From positions 1 to 34,625 of the forward strand of contig CANEEC010000007.1 of assembly GCA_947426455.1 (NCBI GenBank): DNA of 34,625 nt, written 5' to 3'. The first letter of the stretch is position 1; the number at the start of each line of letters is the position of its first letter. Positions 16,161-24,727 of the stretch are shown piece after piece. Made by a program: the position numbers and the translations under genes. The stretch is from an uncultured Clostridia bacterium (GTDB lineage: Bacteria > Bacillota > Clostridia > Peptostreptococcales > Anaerovoracaceae). Under the pieces are notes generated by a model, which had not been told where the DNA came from, did not search any database, and saw nothing but the letters and a program-made list of their open reading frames with translations.

Positions 16161-16916
16161 TTATTGTTCATAGGCGGCAATATAAGAACGCTGGTCGCCG
16201 TTGTAGCGGATGCACCAGTAAGGTACTGCCGTATCCTCGCTGACGCCGCCGTTTTCTGTATACCCTTCCAACCAATATACCAAACGAATTTCGTCGATCA
16301 TAACCGCTTCCCGAGGCTGATCTTTCGCGGCGGATTCCAGTTCGCTCATAAATTTAATCAGCGCCGTACATGCCGTCATGACCCGCTTTTTATTTTTCCC
16401 CATGGTAACCGCCTCCGCCCAACTCTTTCCGATGGAACTGGGTTTGCCGTCACGGAAGGACACCAAAAGCCGCGCATTATCCAGAGAATAACCGTCGTAC
16501 TCCACTCCGTAGAGCACATTGACCTCATCCCCCAGCCGCTGAACTTTCTGATGTGTGAAACCCTCGCCGGAAATTCCCGCCTCCTGCAGCAGCTGATTGG
16601 CCGCCTGAGCGTATTCCTCATCCGCAGCGTCCTGGGAAAGCGCAATCCGACTCTCCTCCAAAGTGCGCTCGATTTCCTCTTCATCCGCTGCCTGATAGCG
16701 GACCGACAATACCGGCAATCGTTGATTCCGTTCCGGAATCAACTCCTCGTCCACGTAGATGTCGTGTTCTTTCAACAGGAGAATGGTATCGTTCATCCTG
16801 TTCTCTCCGTCGTTTGAAGCGGAACCTTCACGGCTGTGATAGATGGCTCCCAGGAGAACCAGATTCGTAATCAACAGGGCGATAATCAGTATGTTTTTTG
16901 CCTTTGACCAGTCCAT
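16161..16916 (-). CDS. walI: WalI/YycI-like regulator of two-component signalling
   Basis: A 251-residue bitopic membrane protein. It starts with the family signature MDWSKAKNILIIALLITN, one membrane helix, and an extracellular YycI-type domain rich in Glu and Ala helices. In Bacillus and relatives WalI works with WalH to restrain the WalK sensor kinase, which controls cell-wall hydrolases. The ATG at 16916 is preceded by GGGGAGGAC. The frame is open 150 bp further upstream, but that part overlaps walH. It lies 14 bp after walH. Confidence 0.85.
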   Translation of the reverse strand: MDWSKAKNILIIALLITNLVLLGAIYHSREGSASNDGENRMNDTILLLKEHDIYVDEELIPERNQRLPVLSVRYQAADEEEIERTLEESRIALSQDAADEEYAQAANQLLQEAGISGEGFTHQKVQRLGDEVNVLYGVEYDGYSLDNARLLVSFRDGKPSSIGKSWAEAVTMGKNKKRVMTACTALIKFMSELESAAKDQPREAVMIDEIRLVYWLEGYTENGGVSEDTAVPYWCIRYNGDQRSYIAAYEQ

Positions 16917-16930
16917 AAACGTCCTCCCCG

Positions 16931-18385
16931 CTACTTCAGCTTTCGGCTGCCCAGCAGTAAACCGCTTTGAGCGTCGAAATACACCCGCATACCGCCGTCC
17001 ACCGTTACGATCCACGCCGGCACCATCTCCTGCTGCCCCGTAGCTTCCGCCTGTACCCGACTGCAAAAATATCCCAACCGCACGTCGTTAATGGCGGAGA
17101 CCACCTGGTCGAACCGCTGATCCTCCTGCGCCGCATCCTTTTTCTCCACCTCCATCAACCGATAGATTTCCTCGTAGTTGGATGCCAGAATGTTGGCGAT
17201 GTTGGTTTGAATGATGTTGTTTTGCTCCTGGGGGAAATCGTACTGAATCAGATTGCGCTGATAGTAGCAGACCTGTCCGTTGATTACCTCGATGGCCAAA
17301 GGCACGCCCCGGTCATAGTAAACGGGATAATCCCCTGCCATCAAGCCGAATTCAAAGCGATAGCCCTTCTTTCTGCCGTCCTGCTCAATGACCTCCGCCC
17401 GCGACAGGAACAGGTTTGCCTGCTCATCGTCGAAGGTATGCCAGGAACCGTGGGCGGAAATGTATTGAAGCGCCGTATCCAGCGAATCGTAGAGGGAAAC
17501 CGTTCCCGTCGGGGAATTGCTCACTTCTTCGTTGTATTCAAAGGTGCCGTTGGCGTAGGTAATAAAGGTTTTCTGACCGTATCCGTACATGTAGGTCACA
17601 TTCCCCTTGGTATCCACCATGCGTCGGATGAAATCAAAGTTTTCTCCAAAGAAGGACTGTGCCAGACGAATCACGTCCTCCTGACTGCCCCTCTGCCGCT
17701 CTGTCTTCCAGGAAATGGGTTCATAAGCCACCGTAGCCTCCCAGGGAATCATAGTGGTATTTTCCACTCCCAGCAGTTCGGAGATGGGATAAAACGACGC
17801 TTCCGCGGACGCGGCGATTTCCTCCGCCAACGCCCGCAGCTGGGTATAGTCCTGATCGGCAACCAACCGGTAGTACTTGCCCTTTTGTTCCTGCACGATG
17901 AACAGACCATCGCTGCTGGCGGTGGAATAGGCGATGACAGAAACCGCTTCTATCGTATCGAAGCTCTGATTTTTCGAGATTTTATAATAATCACAGAACT
18001 GGGAAAAAGGAACCTCGTAACCCAGATCGAACTGAACGGAAGTGTAGCCGCTCATGGCCTCCAGGTACTGCTGTTTCGTAATTTCTCCCACGAAGATTCC
18101 GGAGGCTTCGCCGAATTTCTGAATCTCCGCAATGCCCCGCTGCCAATACTGGCGCTTATCGCTGTACACTTTGACATAGACGCCGTTTCCGGAACCGGCG
18201 TAAATGTTATCCGGCACGATGACGTCGTCCAGCGGAATCTCCTCATACTCCTCATAATTGACGATATCCGCCAGCTGGAAGTTCCGTATTGACGGCGTTT
18301 CCCAAAAAAAATACAAAAGTAGTATTGTGGATAAGAACAATACTACTAATATAAAATCTTTTATTGTTTCGATTTTTTTGTGCAT
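16931..18385 (-). CDS. walH: WalH/YycH-like regulator
   Basis: A 484-residue protein with a short cytoplasmic end, one membrane helix (about residues 10-27) and a large extracellular part with the YycH pattern. It includes YVKVYSDKRQYWQRGI near 70 and a C-terminal MVPAWIVTVDGGMRVYFDAQSGLL that resembles a YycI/YycH closing domain. It would act with WalI on the WalK sensor kinase. The start has GTGAGGAT close upstream. It lies 10 bp after the small secreted protein gene. The assignment rests on the position before walI-walJ as well as on sequence. The kinase and regulator genes that normally precede it are not in the window. Confidence 0.82.
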   Translation of the reverse strand: MHKKIETIKDFILVVLFLSTILLLYFFWETPSIRNFQLADIVNYEEYEEIPLDDVIVPDNIYAGSGNGVYVKVYSDKRQYWQRGIAEIQKFGEASGIFVGEITKQQYLEAMSGYTSVQFDLGYEVPFSQFCDYYKISKNQSFDTIEAVSVIAYSTASSDGLFIVQEQKGKYYRLVADQDYTQLRALAEEIAASAEASFYPISELLGVENTTMIPWEATVAYEPISWKTERQRGSQEDVIRLAQSFFGENFDFIRRMVDTKGNVTYMYGYGQKTFITYANGTFEYNEEVSNSPTGTVSLYDSLDTALQYISAHGSWHTFDDEQANLFLSRAEVIEQDGRKKGYRFEFGLMAGDYPVYYDRGVPLAIEVINGQVCYYQRNLIQYDFPQEQNNIIQTNIANILASNYEEIYRLMEVEKKDAAQEDQRFDQVVSAINDVRLGYFCSRVQAEATGQQEMVPAWIVTVDGGMRVYFDAQSGLLLGSRKLK

Positions 18386-18395
18386 AGATCCTCAC

Positions 18396-18971
18396 TTAAC
18401 TGAAGATGTTCTTCAGAAGATTTTGCAAGAACTGTGAAATTCCAGACTGGTTGGTTTCAAACAGCGCAGATTTTTCCCCCTCGCTGACCACACCCTTGAC
18501 CGCTACCAGATTCTGCGTGGTATACAGCACCCTGCCATTGGCGTCTACGGTCTCGATCTTTACCTTGTACAGACCGGGGGTGACGTTGTTGATCTGCTTC
18601 GTGTAGAAACTCAATGTACCGGCGGCGGTAAAGGTTTCGGAAGGGATTACCTCCTGACTGACGAACTGTATCTTCGTGCCGCCTGCGGTGGTTTTCGTCA
18701 TAGCATCGGAAGCTGCCTGAAGCGCCTGTAGATTATTCACATCTACGGCCACCAGCTGATCTCCTTTTACCTGTTTTTCTTCGTATACGGATACTTTGAT
18801 GGTTTCGGGTTTTGTTATTTTTACAGAAATGAGAAGGCTATCAGAGCAAACGACTGTTTCGCTGGCGGGGCTGATAATGGTCAGTGCCGGATCGGTCGCC
18901 GCGGCAGATACCATGGTACTAAACAGCAACATCAGCGTTAAAATCAATGCCATTGTTCTCGTATGTTTCAC
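18396..18971 (-). CDS. Small secreted protein of unknown function heading the walHIJ cluster
   Basis: A 191-residue protein with a clear signal peptide (KHTR, then a hydrophobic core at about 7-22, cleavage near VSAAATDP). The mature part looks all-beta, in the manner of an Ig-like domain: LTIISPASETVVCSDSLLI, later GTLSFYTKQI, GLYKVKIETVDANG. It ends in a short amphipathic helix (SGISQFLQNLLKNIFS). I do not recognise a named family. The GTG at 18971 is chosen because AAAGGAGG stands 8 bp before it. An ATG 6 bp upstream is too close to that site. It lies 10 bp before walH and has a promoter upstream, so it is the first gene of the operon and may work with WalH/WalI outside the membrane. Confidence 0.7.
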   Translation of the reverse strand: MKHTRTMALILTLMLLFSTMVSAAATDPALTIISPASETVVCSDSLLISVKITKPETIKVSVYEEKQVKGDQLVAVDVNNLQALQAASDAMTKTTAGGTKIQFVSQEVIPSETFTAAGTLSFYTKQINNVTPGLYKVKIETVDANGRVLYTTQNLVAVKGVVSEGEKSALFETNQSGISQFLQNLLKNIFS

Positions 18972-19079
18972 TGTCATTTCCTCCTTTCTTCTCATTCTCC
19001 TGTCCCTTTTTCTGACATGAAAAAAGATATCTTTTTCCATATTACGCTCTATAGTATCTCTTACCATTGTTACAGACGT

Positions 19080-19108
19080 ATTACACCACATTTAAGAACC
19101 CTTTACAA
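19080..19108 (-). promoter_or_regulatory. Promoter of the secreted protein-walHIJ-htrA operon
   Basis: TTGTAA (19103-19108) and TGTAAT (19080-19085), spacing 17 bp, with a TGG extended element. A 16-bp perfect palindrome, AAAAAGATATCTTTTT (19021-19036), lies in the untranslated leader about 50 bp before the start codon and could be a regulator site. Confidence 0.5.
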
Positions 19109-19122
19109 AAGCAATTCCCCTT

Positions 19123-19695
19123 TCAAAACGCAATTTTACTCCGAAACCCCTGCGCTCGAATCTCATCCATAGCCACGTTGGCCAGGGCATCGGCGCGGTT
19201 ATTCATCCGGGTTACGTACAGAAATTCCTCGCGGGTGAAATCGCTTCCGTTCCACTCCTGAAACTTCTTCCAGTGCGCGTCCACGTCGGTATTGGGACTG
19301 TTCAGGTTCACGTGTCCTTTGACCCGATAGAAGGCAATCCGATGTTTTTTTACCTCTGCAAGCAATGCTACCCAGAGGTCTTTATTCTCCACATCGGTTT
19401 TTTTCGACGTTTTCCAGTTGTTTTTCTGCCAGTTCTCATACCACTTCTTACGAAAGCAGTCCATCAGATAGGAGCTGTCGGAGAAGACCCGAATGGTCAG
19501 GTTCTCCCGCTTCATGGCCTGCAGCGCACTGAGCAGCGCCATCATCTCCATGCGGTTGTTGGTGGTGTTGATCTCGCCGCCGTACAGTTCCTTTTTATGT
19601 TCTCCGTATTCCATGACGGCTCCCCAGCCGCCAATATTGGTCTCGTTTTGATTTCCGGAACAGGCGCCGTCCGTATATAAATTGACGATCTGCAT
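19123..19695 (-). CDS. Ribonuclease HI family protein
   Basis: A 190-residue RNase H fold enzyme that cuts RNA in RNA-DNA hybrids. The four acidic catalytic residues can be seen in YTDGACSGN, NNRMEMMALL, RVFSDSSYL and MNNRADALAN. It is longer than E. coli RNase HI (155) because of an insert near residues 128-160 and a short C-terminal tail. The helix with KKWYENWQKNNWKTS resembles the basic substrate-handle region of RNase HI. The start has GAGGGGG 6 bp upstream. It lies 27 bp after the PAS-PP2C gene and is probably co-transcribed with it. Confidence 0.92.
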   Translation of the reverse strand: MQIVNLYTDGACSGNQNETNIGGWGAVMEYGEHKKELYGGEINTTNNRMEMMALLSALQAMKRENLTIRVFSDSSYLMDCFRKKWYENWQKNNWKTSKKTDVENKDLWVALLAEVKKHRIAFYRVKGHVNLNSPNTDVDAHWKKFQEWNGSDFTREEFLYVTRMNNRADALANVAMDEIRAQGFRSKIAF

Positions 19696-19722
19696 GGTTT
19701 CCCCCTCTATGGTCGTACTTTT

Positions 19723-20826
19723 CTATAAAAATTCCAACAGCACCGCAGTCATGTCGTCCTGGGGTGCAAATCCGGCGAATTCCACCACGCCGGCCTGTAT
19801 GGCCGCCACCAGCTGCTGAGGCGTCTTGATGTCCTGGGAATCCCACAGGCGCAGAATTCCCTCTGTGCCAAAGGGTTCTCCCGCCAGATTCTCCGTTTCG
19901 GTCACGCCGTCGGTGTACATCAGCAATCGGGTTCCCGGCGAAATTTTTCTGGTTACCGGCGTATGATTCGCCCGGTGCAAAAGACTGCAAATGGGCATTC
20001 CGGACACTTCCACCTCATGAAGCCGTCCGTCGTCTCCCTCCAAGAGGGGAAGGCAGTTATGCCCCGCATTGACCAGGGTCAGTTCTTTAGTCTTATTATC
20101 GTAAATCCCCATCAAAATAGTGAGATACGCCTCGTCTCCCGTGTGAAGCTCGTTCATCCCCCGCAGAATGCCGTCAATGAGCTGCTTGAAATCTCCGGCG
20201 CGTTCCCGCATACCGCGGATGACCTGGTGGAGAAAGATGGTCAAAAGCGACGAACGAACGCCGTGACCGGCTACGTCGGCGATGTAAAACAGCGTCCGGT
20301 TTTCATCGATTTTTACCACGTCAAAGAAATCGCCGGCCAGGCTCTCCGCCGGACGGTAAATGGAACACACTTTCAGACTGCCGAAGTATTCGCCGTCCTT
20401 GGGCAGGGCATTGTACTGCACCTGCTTGGCGAATTCTACATCCTGCGCCAGCCGTGCAAAATGCCGGCGATTGGTTTCTTCCAAGCGTTTCTGCTTTGTA
20501 ATATCTAAAAACAATTCGATGGAATACTTGGAAAATCCCCTAAGCTCCATGGAAGAAGCGATGATGCGGTACACCTTTTCGCCAATGATGATTTCTTTGC
20601 TCTCAGAATCGCCGCTGACCTTTGCCGACGAAGTAACGCAGTCCTCGCACTCTTCGGTTCGTCCCAACAGCCGAAAGCACTCTTTTCCGCAGCAATTTCC
20701 AAACTCCTGGCGCATTTTATTGTTCATATAGACTACATGATGATTCTCGTCCATCACCCGAACCATGGCGTCCATGCGATCGATGACGGCGGTCATCAGC
20801 AGTTTGCGATTCAAACGTTTTCTCAT
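19723..20826 (-). CDS. PAS domain-containing PP2C/SpoIIE-type serine phosphatase
   Basis: A 367-residue soluble protein. Residues of about 15-110 form a PAS domain with an unusual cysteine set: NCCGKECFRLLG and EECEDC. A short coiled-coil (about 112-140) leads to an SpoIIE/RsbU-type phosphatase domain with the metal-binding acids in AGDFFDV, DVAGHGV, MYTDGVTE and APQDDMTAV. Such phosphatases dephosphorylate anti-sigma-factor antagonists and switch on alternative sigma factors or second-messenger pathways. No antagonist or sigma gene is nearby, so the partner is unknown. The ATG at 20826 has GAGGT 9 bp upstream and is preferred over an ATG 30 bp further upstream that has no site. Confidence 0.88.
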   Translation of the reverse strand: MRKRLNRKLLMTAVIDRMDAMVRVMDENHHVVYMNNKMRQEFGNCCGKECFRLLGRTEECEDCVTSSAKVSGDSESKEIIIGEKVYRIIASSMELRGFSKYSIELFLDITKQKRLEETNRRHFARLAQDVEFAKQVQYNALPKDGEYFGSLKVCSIYRPAESLAGDFFDVVKIDENRTLFYIADVAGHGVRSSLLTIFLHQVIRGMRERAGDFKQLIDGILRGMNELHTGDEAYLTILMGIYDNKTKELTLVNAGHNCLPLLEGDDGRLHEVEVSGMPICSLLHRANHTPVTRKISPGTRLLMYTDGVTETENLAGEPFGTEGILRLWDSQDIKTPQQLVAAIQAGVVEFAGFAPQDDMTAVLLEFL

Positions 20827-20901
20827 GTTACTATTACCTCTGATTCCCACATTCATGCACTACAAGAATACCACACTCGCCGCAGATAAGAAAGAAATTT
20901 T

Positions 20902-20935
20902 ATGGATTTAAAAACGGTGCTAAAAGTAAATCCAT
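20902..20935. promoter_or_regulatory. Nine-bp dyad between divergent genes, candidate operator
   Basis: ATGGATTTA (20902-20910) and TAAATCCAT (20927-20935) form a perfect inverted repeat with a 16-bp spacer. It lies in the 254-bp gap between the PAS-PP2C gene (minus) and the gamma-glutamyltransferase gene (plus), where a regulator could affect either. No adjacent regulator gene points to the binder. Confidence 0.4.
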
Positions 20936-21080
20936 TCAAAAATTGATTTATTTTCGGGCGGAATAATGATAAAATTTATATGGCCTAACAAGGCGTTGCC
21001 GGCATTCATTTGTTTTTTGGCACAAGTTTTGCATTTTTTATCCGTTACAGTTTTTATAGGAAAGAGAGGAACGATTACAG

Positions 21081-22688
21081 ATGAAATCATCTTATCAATT
21101 TCAAAAATATCCTTCCGCCCGTCAGGTGGTCTACTCCAATCGGGGAATCGTCTGCACTTCCACCCCCATGGCGGCTCAGGCCGGCGCTGAGATCATGCGT
21201 CGCGGCGGAAACGCCATCGACGCTGCCATCGCCACGGCCGCTGTGCTTTCCGTAGCCGAGCCTACCTCCAACGGCATCGGCGGAGATGCCTTTGCGCTGG
21301 TTTGGGTGAAAGATAAATTATACGGCTTGAATTCCAGCGGCCCTGCTCCCATGGCTATCAACGCCCAGGAACTTTTGGACAAAGGAATGAAAGAAATTCC
21401 GGTATACGGATGGACGCCCGTTACCGTACCCGGCGCCCCCGCTGCCTGGGCAGAGCTTTCTGAACGCTTTGGAAAGCTGCCTCTGACTCAGGTGTTAGAA
21501 CCGGCCATCCGGCTGGCAAGAGAAGGCTACGCCGTGCAGCCCACCACGGCGCATCTTTGGAACCGCGCTTATCGCAAGTTCAAAGAGGCCTTTCAGGGTT
21601 CGGAATTTGACGAATGGTTTCGGGTGTTTGCGCCTCAGGGGAGAGCGCCTCGCGGCGGCGAGATCTGGAAGTCCGAAGATCACGCAAAGACGCTTGCGGA
21701 GATTGCCGCTACCAAGGCGGAATCCTTCTATCGCGGCAAGTTGGCCGATACCATCGACAGCGCCAGCCGCGCTCAGGGCGGATACCTGCGCAAAGAGGAT
21801 CTGGCGGCCTACCGCCCGCAATGGGTGGAACCCATTTCCACCACGTACAAAGGCTATCAGGTCTGCGAAATTCCTCCCAACGGTCACGGCATCACCGCGC
21901 TGATGGCTCTGAACATCTTCGAACAGCTAAAATGCAAATCCCGGGACGACGTGGATACCATGCACAATATGATGGAAGCCATGAAGCTGGCCTTTGAGGA
22001 CGCCAGAGAATACGTGGCGGATCCCCGCTATATGAAAGTGACCTTCGATCAGCTTCTGAGCAAGGACTACGCAAAGAAGCGGGCATCTCTGATCGGCGAC
22101 GAAGCCATCACTCCCGCTCCCGGCCAGCCGGATTGCGGCGGTACCGTCTACCTCTGCACCGCCGACGGCGAAGGAAATATGGTATCCTACATCCAGTCCA
22201 ACTACATGGGTTTCGGCTCCGGTATCGTGGTTCCCGGTACGGGAATCGCCCTGCACAACCGCGGAAACAACTTCTATCTGAAACCCGGTCATCCCAACTG
22301 TGTGGAGGGCGGAAAGAAGCCGTATCACACCATCATCCCCGGCTTCCTGATGAAGGACGGAAAAGCCGTGGGTCCCTTTGGCGTCATGGGCGGATTTATG
22401 CAGCCCCAGGGTCACATGCAGGTAATCACCAATACCATCGACTTCGGTCTCAATCCTCAGGACGCTCTGGATGCTCCCCGCTGGATGTGGAGCGAAGGAA
22501 AGACCATCCACGTGGAGGCCTCTTTCCCCAGCGCCATGGCGCAGGAGCTGGAAGCCCGCGGACACAAAATCGTAGTGGAAAACGGCCCGCTGGAATTCGG
22601 CCGCGGCGAAATCATCTGGCGAACCGAATACGGCACGCTGTGCGGCGCTACGGAGTCCCGCTGCGACGGCTGCGCGGCCATCGTGTAG
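21081..22688 (+). CDS. Gamma-glutamyltransferase family protein, cytoplasmic type
   Basis: A 535-residue N-terminal-nucleophile hydrolase. The early block GGNAIDAAIATAAVLSVAEP and NGIGGDAF, the nucleophile Thr in CGGTVYLCTADGEGNMVS (about residues 350-367), and the later GGKKPYHTIIPG and GVMGGFMQPQGH match the family. The precursor is cut before the Thr to give large and small subunits that transfer or hydrolyse gamma-glutamyl groups from glutathione or related peptides. No signal peptide is present, as in the YwrD-type cytosolic group, so it may not be a classical glutathione enzyme. The ATG has GAGAGG about 11 bp upstream. It stands alone on plus with its own terminator, facing the amidohydrolase. 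Confidence 0.9.
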   Translation: MKSSYQFQKYPSARQVVYSNRGIVCTSTPMAAQAGAEIMRRGGNAIDAAIATAAVLSVAEPTSNGIGGDAFALVWVKDKLYGLNSSGPAPMAINAQELLDKGMKEIPVYGWTPVTVPGAPAAWAELSERFGKLPLTQVLEPAIRLAREGYAVQPTTAHLWNRAYRKFKEAFQGSEFDEWFRVFAPQGRAPRGGEIWKSEDHAKTLAEIAATKAESFYRGKLADTIDSASRAQGGYLRKEDLAAYRPQWVEPISTTYKGYQVCEIPPNGHGITALMALNIFEQLKCKSRDDVDTMHNMMEAMKLAFEDAREYVADPRYMKVTFDQLLSKDYAKKRASLIGDEAITPAPGQPDCGGTVYLCTADGEGNMVSYIQSNYMGFGSGIVVPGTGIALHNRGNNFYLKPGHPNCVEGGKKPYHTIIPGFLMKDGKAVGPFGVMGGFMQPQGHMQVITNTIDFGLNPQDALDAPRWMWSEGKTIHVEASFPSAMAQELEARGHKIVVENGPLEFGRGEIIWRTEYGTLCGATESRCDGCAAIV

Positions 22689-22727
22689 CGGCAGGTATTC
22701 CTACGGCCGGCGCATAATTCGGATAAA

Positions 22728-22771
22728 AAAACGGTGCAGCTCTTTTACAGAGTTGCGCCGTTTTCGTTTTT
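22728..22771 (+). terminator. Terminator of the gamma-glutamyltransferase gene
   Basis: A 16-bp stem with two G-U pairs (22728-22743 with 22749-22764), loop TTTAC, followed by TTTTCGTTTTT. It lies 39 bp after the stop. With the A-run upstream it could also serve the convergent amidohydrolase gene. Confidence 0.9.
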
Positions 22772-22811
22772 CGAAAATGGATGAAACAGTCGTCCATTCT
22801 TTTATTATCGC

Positions 22812-24422
22812 TTATTTGCAATAAACAATTTTTCCGCCTACTACGGTGAGTTCTGCGCTGAGATCCTTGATTTTCTCCGGCGGGATGGAGAAAATGTCGT
22901 CGGACAGCACCGCCATGTCGGCCAGCTTGCCTACCTCCAGCGTTCCCTTGCAGTCCTCCTGATAGGCGCTCCAGGCCGCGGTTACGGTAACCGCCTCCAC
23001 CGCTTCGTCCACAGTCAGCTTTTCCTCCGGACGCCAGCCGCCCTCCGGCTTGCCGTCCATATCGCAGCGGGTAACGGCGCAGTAGATATTCTCATAGGGG
23101 TTGGGCGTCTCGATGGGACTGTCCGTTCCAAAGGGAATGGGCACGCCCAGATCCCGCAGCGTCTTCCAGCTGTAGGATGTCTTGGCTCTCTCGCCTGTTC
23201 TGGCCTCCACGATCTTGGAATCGCTGGCGATGAAAATTGGCTGAATATGCGCTACGATATTTTCCCTGGCAATGCGCTCTAACTGCTCCGCACTGGTGAT
23301 CTGGCAGTGAACGATACCGTGGCGCACCAGGTGATCCTGAGGATACAGTTCTCTGGCCTTCACGATGGCGTCGATGCACTTGCCGATGGTGTAATCGCCG
23401 ATGGCGTGGATTGCCACGGGCATGTCGTTTTTCTGCGCCGTCTGAATCATGGCGTCGAACATTTCATCGGTAAAGTTGAACATTCCCCGTTCGCCGGGCG
23501 CGTCGCTGTAGTCCTCGATCATAGCCGCCGTTCTGGCACCCAGGGAACCGTCTGCCAGCAGCTTCAAAGAACCGATGCGATACTGATCGTCGCCGCTTCT
23601 GGGTGCATACCCCTTATCGATGAATTCCTGAAGTTCTTCCGGTCCCGGGAAACGGCACTGCTGATAAATTCGGACTTTTAGCTTTCCTTCTTCTTTCAGT
23701 TCCTGATACGCCGCTACCACGTCATAGGGATCGGCGTTGATGAAGTCGTCGGCGTGAGCCGTGGTGATGCCAAATGCGGCCATTTTGTCCACACCGGCCA
23801 CAATGTGCTTTTTCAGCGTTTCCTTCGTCAGGTTATTGTAATACGGCCGAATGATACGGGTGGCCAGCTCTTTCAAAACGCCGGTAAGGCGACCGTTGAC
23901 GGTCTCGATTTCCCCGGCCTCCACCTGCTGCCCCGGAACCAGTCCGACAATCTCCAGCGCTTTGCTGTTGCATACTTCCATGTGATGGCAGGATCTGGCA
24001 AAGGCGATGGGAATTTCCGTGGAAATCTGATCCAGATCGTCTCTGGTGATGACCCGCTGCTCATCCGTAAACAGCTGCTCGTTCCAGCCGCCGCCAACGA
24101 GCCACTGGCCTTCGGCCAACGTATGTTTCTTCAGATATTCCTGACCGCGGCGAACCACTTCCGCTGCGCTGCGGCAGCCCATGAGATCAACCTCGCTGAG
24201 GCTGCGCCCATAGATGACCAGATGCAGATGGGTGTCGGTCAACCCGGGAATCGCGGTGCGTCCCTTTAAATCCGTGGTCTGCGTTCCCTTGTCGGCCAGG
24301 GACAGAATTTCTTCATCGCTTCCCACAGCGGCCACCCTACCGTCCTTCACAGCCAGCGCCGAAACCACGCTCCGGTCTTGATCCATCAGGTGAATCCTTC
24401 CGTTGTAGTAAATCTGATCCAT
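22812..24422 (-). CDS. Metal-dependent amidohydrolase (YtcJ-like, Amidohydro_3)
   Basis: A 536-residue cytoplasmic hydrolase of the amidohydrolase superfamily. It begins with an N-terminal beta-sandwich strand (IYYNGRIHLMDQ). Metal ligands can be seen in GLTDTHLHLV (HxH), further histidines in MPVAIHAIGD and LVRHGIVHCQ, and the catalytic Asp in FGTDSPIETPNP. YtcJ-type members act on exocyclic amide or formamide bonds, but the substrate is not predictable. The ATG at 24422 follows AAAGGAG by about 11 bp; an in-frame ATG 42 bp upstream has no site. It converges on the gamma-glutamyltransferase gene. A role in peptide or amide scavenging next to that enzyme is possible, but there is no direct evidence. 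Confidence 0.9.
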   Translation of the reverse strand: MDQIYYNGRIHLMDQDRSVVSALAVKDGRVAAVGSDEEILSLADKGTQTTDLKGRTAIPGLTDTHLHLVIYGRSLSEVDLMGCRSAAEVVRRGQEYLKKHTLAEGQWLVGGGWNEQLFTDEQRVITRDDLDQISTEIPIAFARSCHHMEVCNSKALEIVGLVPGQQVEAGEIETVNGRLTGVLKELATRIIRPYYNNLTKETLKKHIVAGVDKMAAFGITTAHADDFINADPYDVVAAYQELKEEGKLKVRIYQQCRFPGPEELQEFIDKGYAPRSGDDQYRIGSLKLLADGSLGARTAAMIEDYSDAPGERGMFNFTDEMFDAMIQTAQKNDMPVAIHAIGDYTIGKCIDAIVKARELYPQDHLVRHGIVHCQITSAEQLERIARENIVAHIQPIFIASDSKIVEARTGERAKTSYSWKTLRDLGVPIPFGTDSPIETPNPYENIYCAVTRCDMDGKPEGGWRPEEKLTVDEAVEAVTVTAAWSAYQEDCKGTLEVGKLADMAVLSDDIFSIPPEKIKDLSAELTVVGGKIVYCK

Positions 24423-24485
24423 ATGCGTCCACTCTCCTTTGCGTATGTCCTGCATGTTGCGCATGTTTCACGTTTCTTTAGTCTA

Positions 24486-24514
24486 ATTTTAGATGATATC
24501 ATTTTAAAAAGCAA
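24486..24514 (-). promoter_or_regulatory. Promoter of the amidohydrolase gene with a palindrome in the spacer
   Basis: TTGCTT (24509-24514) and TAAAAT (24486-24491) are spaced 17 bp on the minus strand. The spacer contains the perfect palindrome ATGATATCAT, which could be an operator. Confidence 0.55.
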
Positions 24515-24598
24515 TATTTATGCCAGCTTTCACCGGAGCTTGTTTTTGAAAAAATGGAATGATAGCGAAAACGAAAACGGCGATCGTTCATATTTTTC

Positions 24599-24660
24599 TT
24601 GCATCGTGTTTCCTTCTGTGATAATATATCGATAAAAGATATATCGATATACGATATAAC
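24599..24660 (+). promoter_or_regulatory. padR-DUF2812 promoter with overlapping PadR-type operator array
   Basis: TTGCAT (24599-24604) and TAATAT (24622-24627) are spaced 17 bp, with a TGn extended element. From 24625 to about 24658 runs a set of related dyads: TATATCGATA at 24625, a perfect 12-bp palindrome TATATCGATATA at 24640-24651, and TATACGATATA starting at 24648. They cover the -10 box and transcript start, the classic placement for self-repression by the PadR protein encoded next. Binding by that protein is inferred. Confidence 0.6.
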
Positions 24661-24727
24661 AATTCCCATATCTTTTGAAGAAATCTTTTGGGAAATGATT
24701 TAGAGAAATGCTTTGGAAGGTGATTTT

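Noticed and set aside
16967..18292. Plus-strand open frame of 441 codons
   Set aside because: It is the antisense shadow of walH, rich in His and Arg, without a ribosome site or family match.
21927..22565. Minus-strand open frame of 212 codons
   Set aside because: Antisense to the catalytic part of the gamma-glutamyltransferase gene; no start signals.
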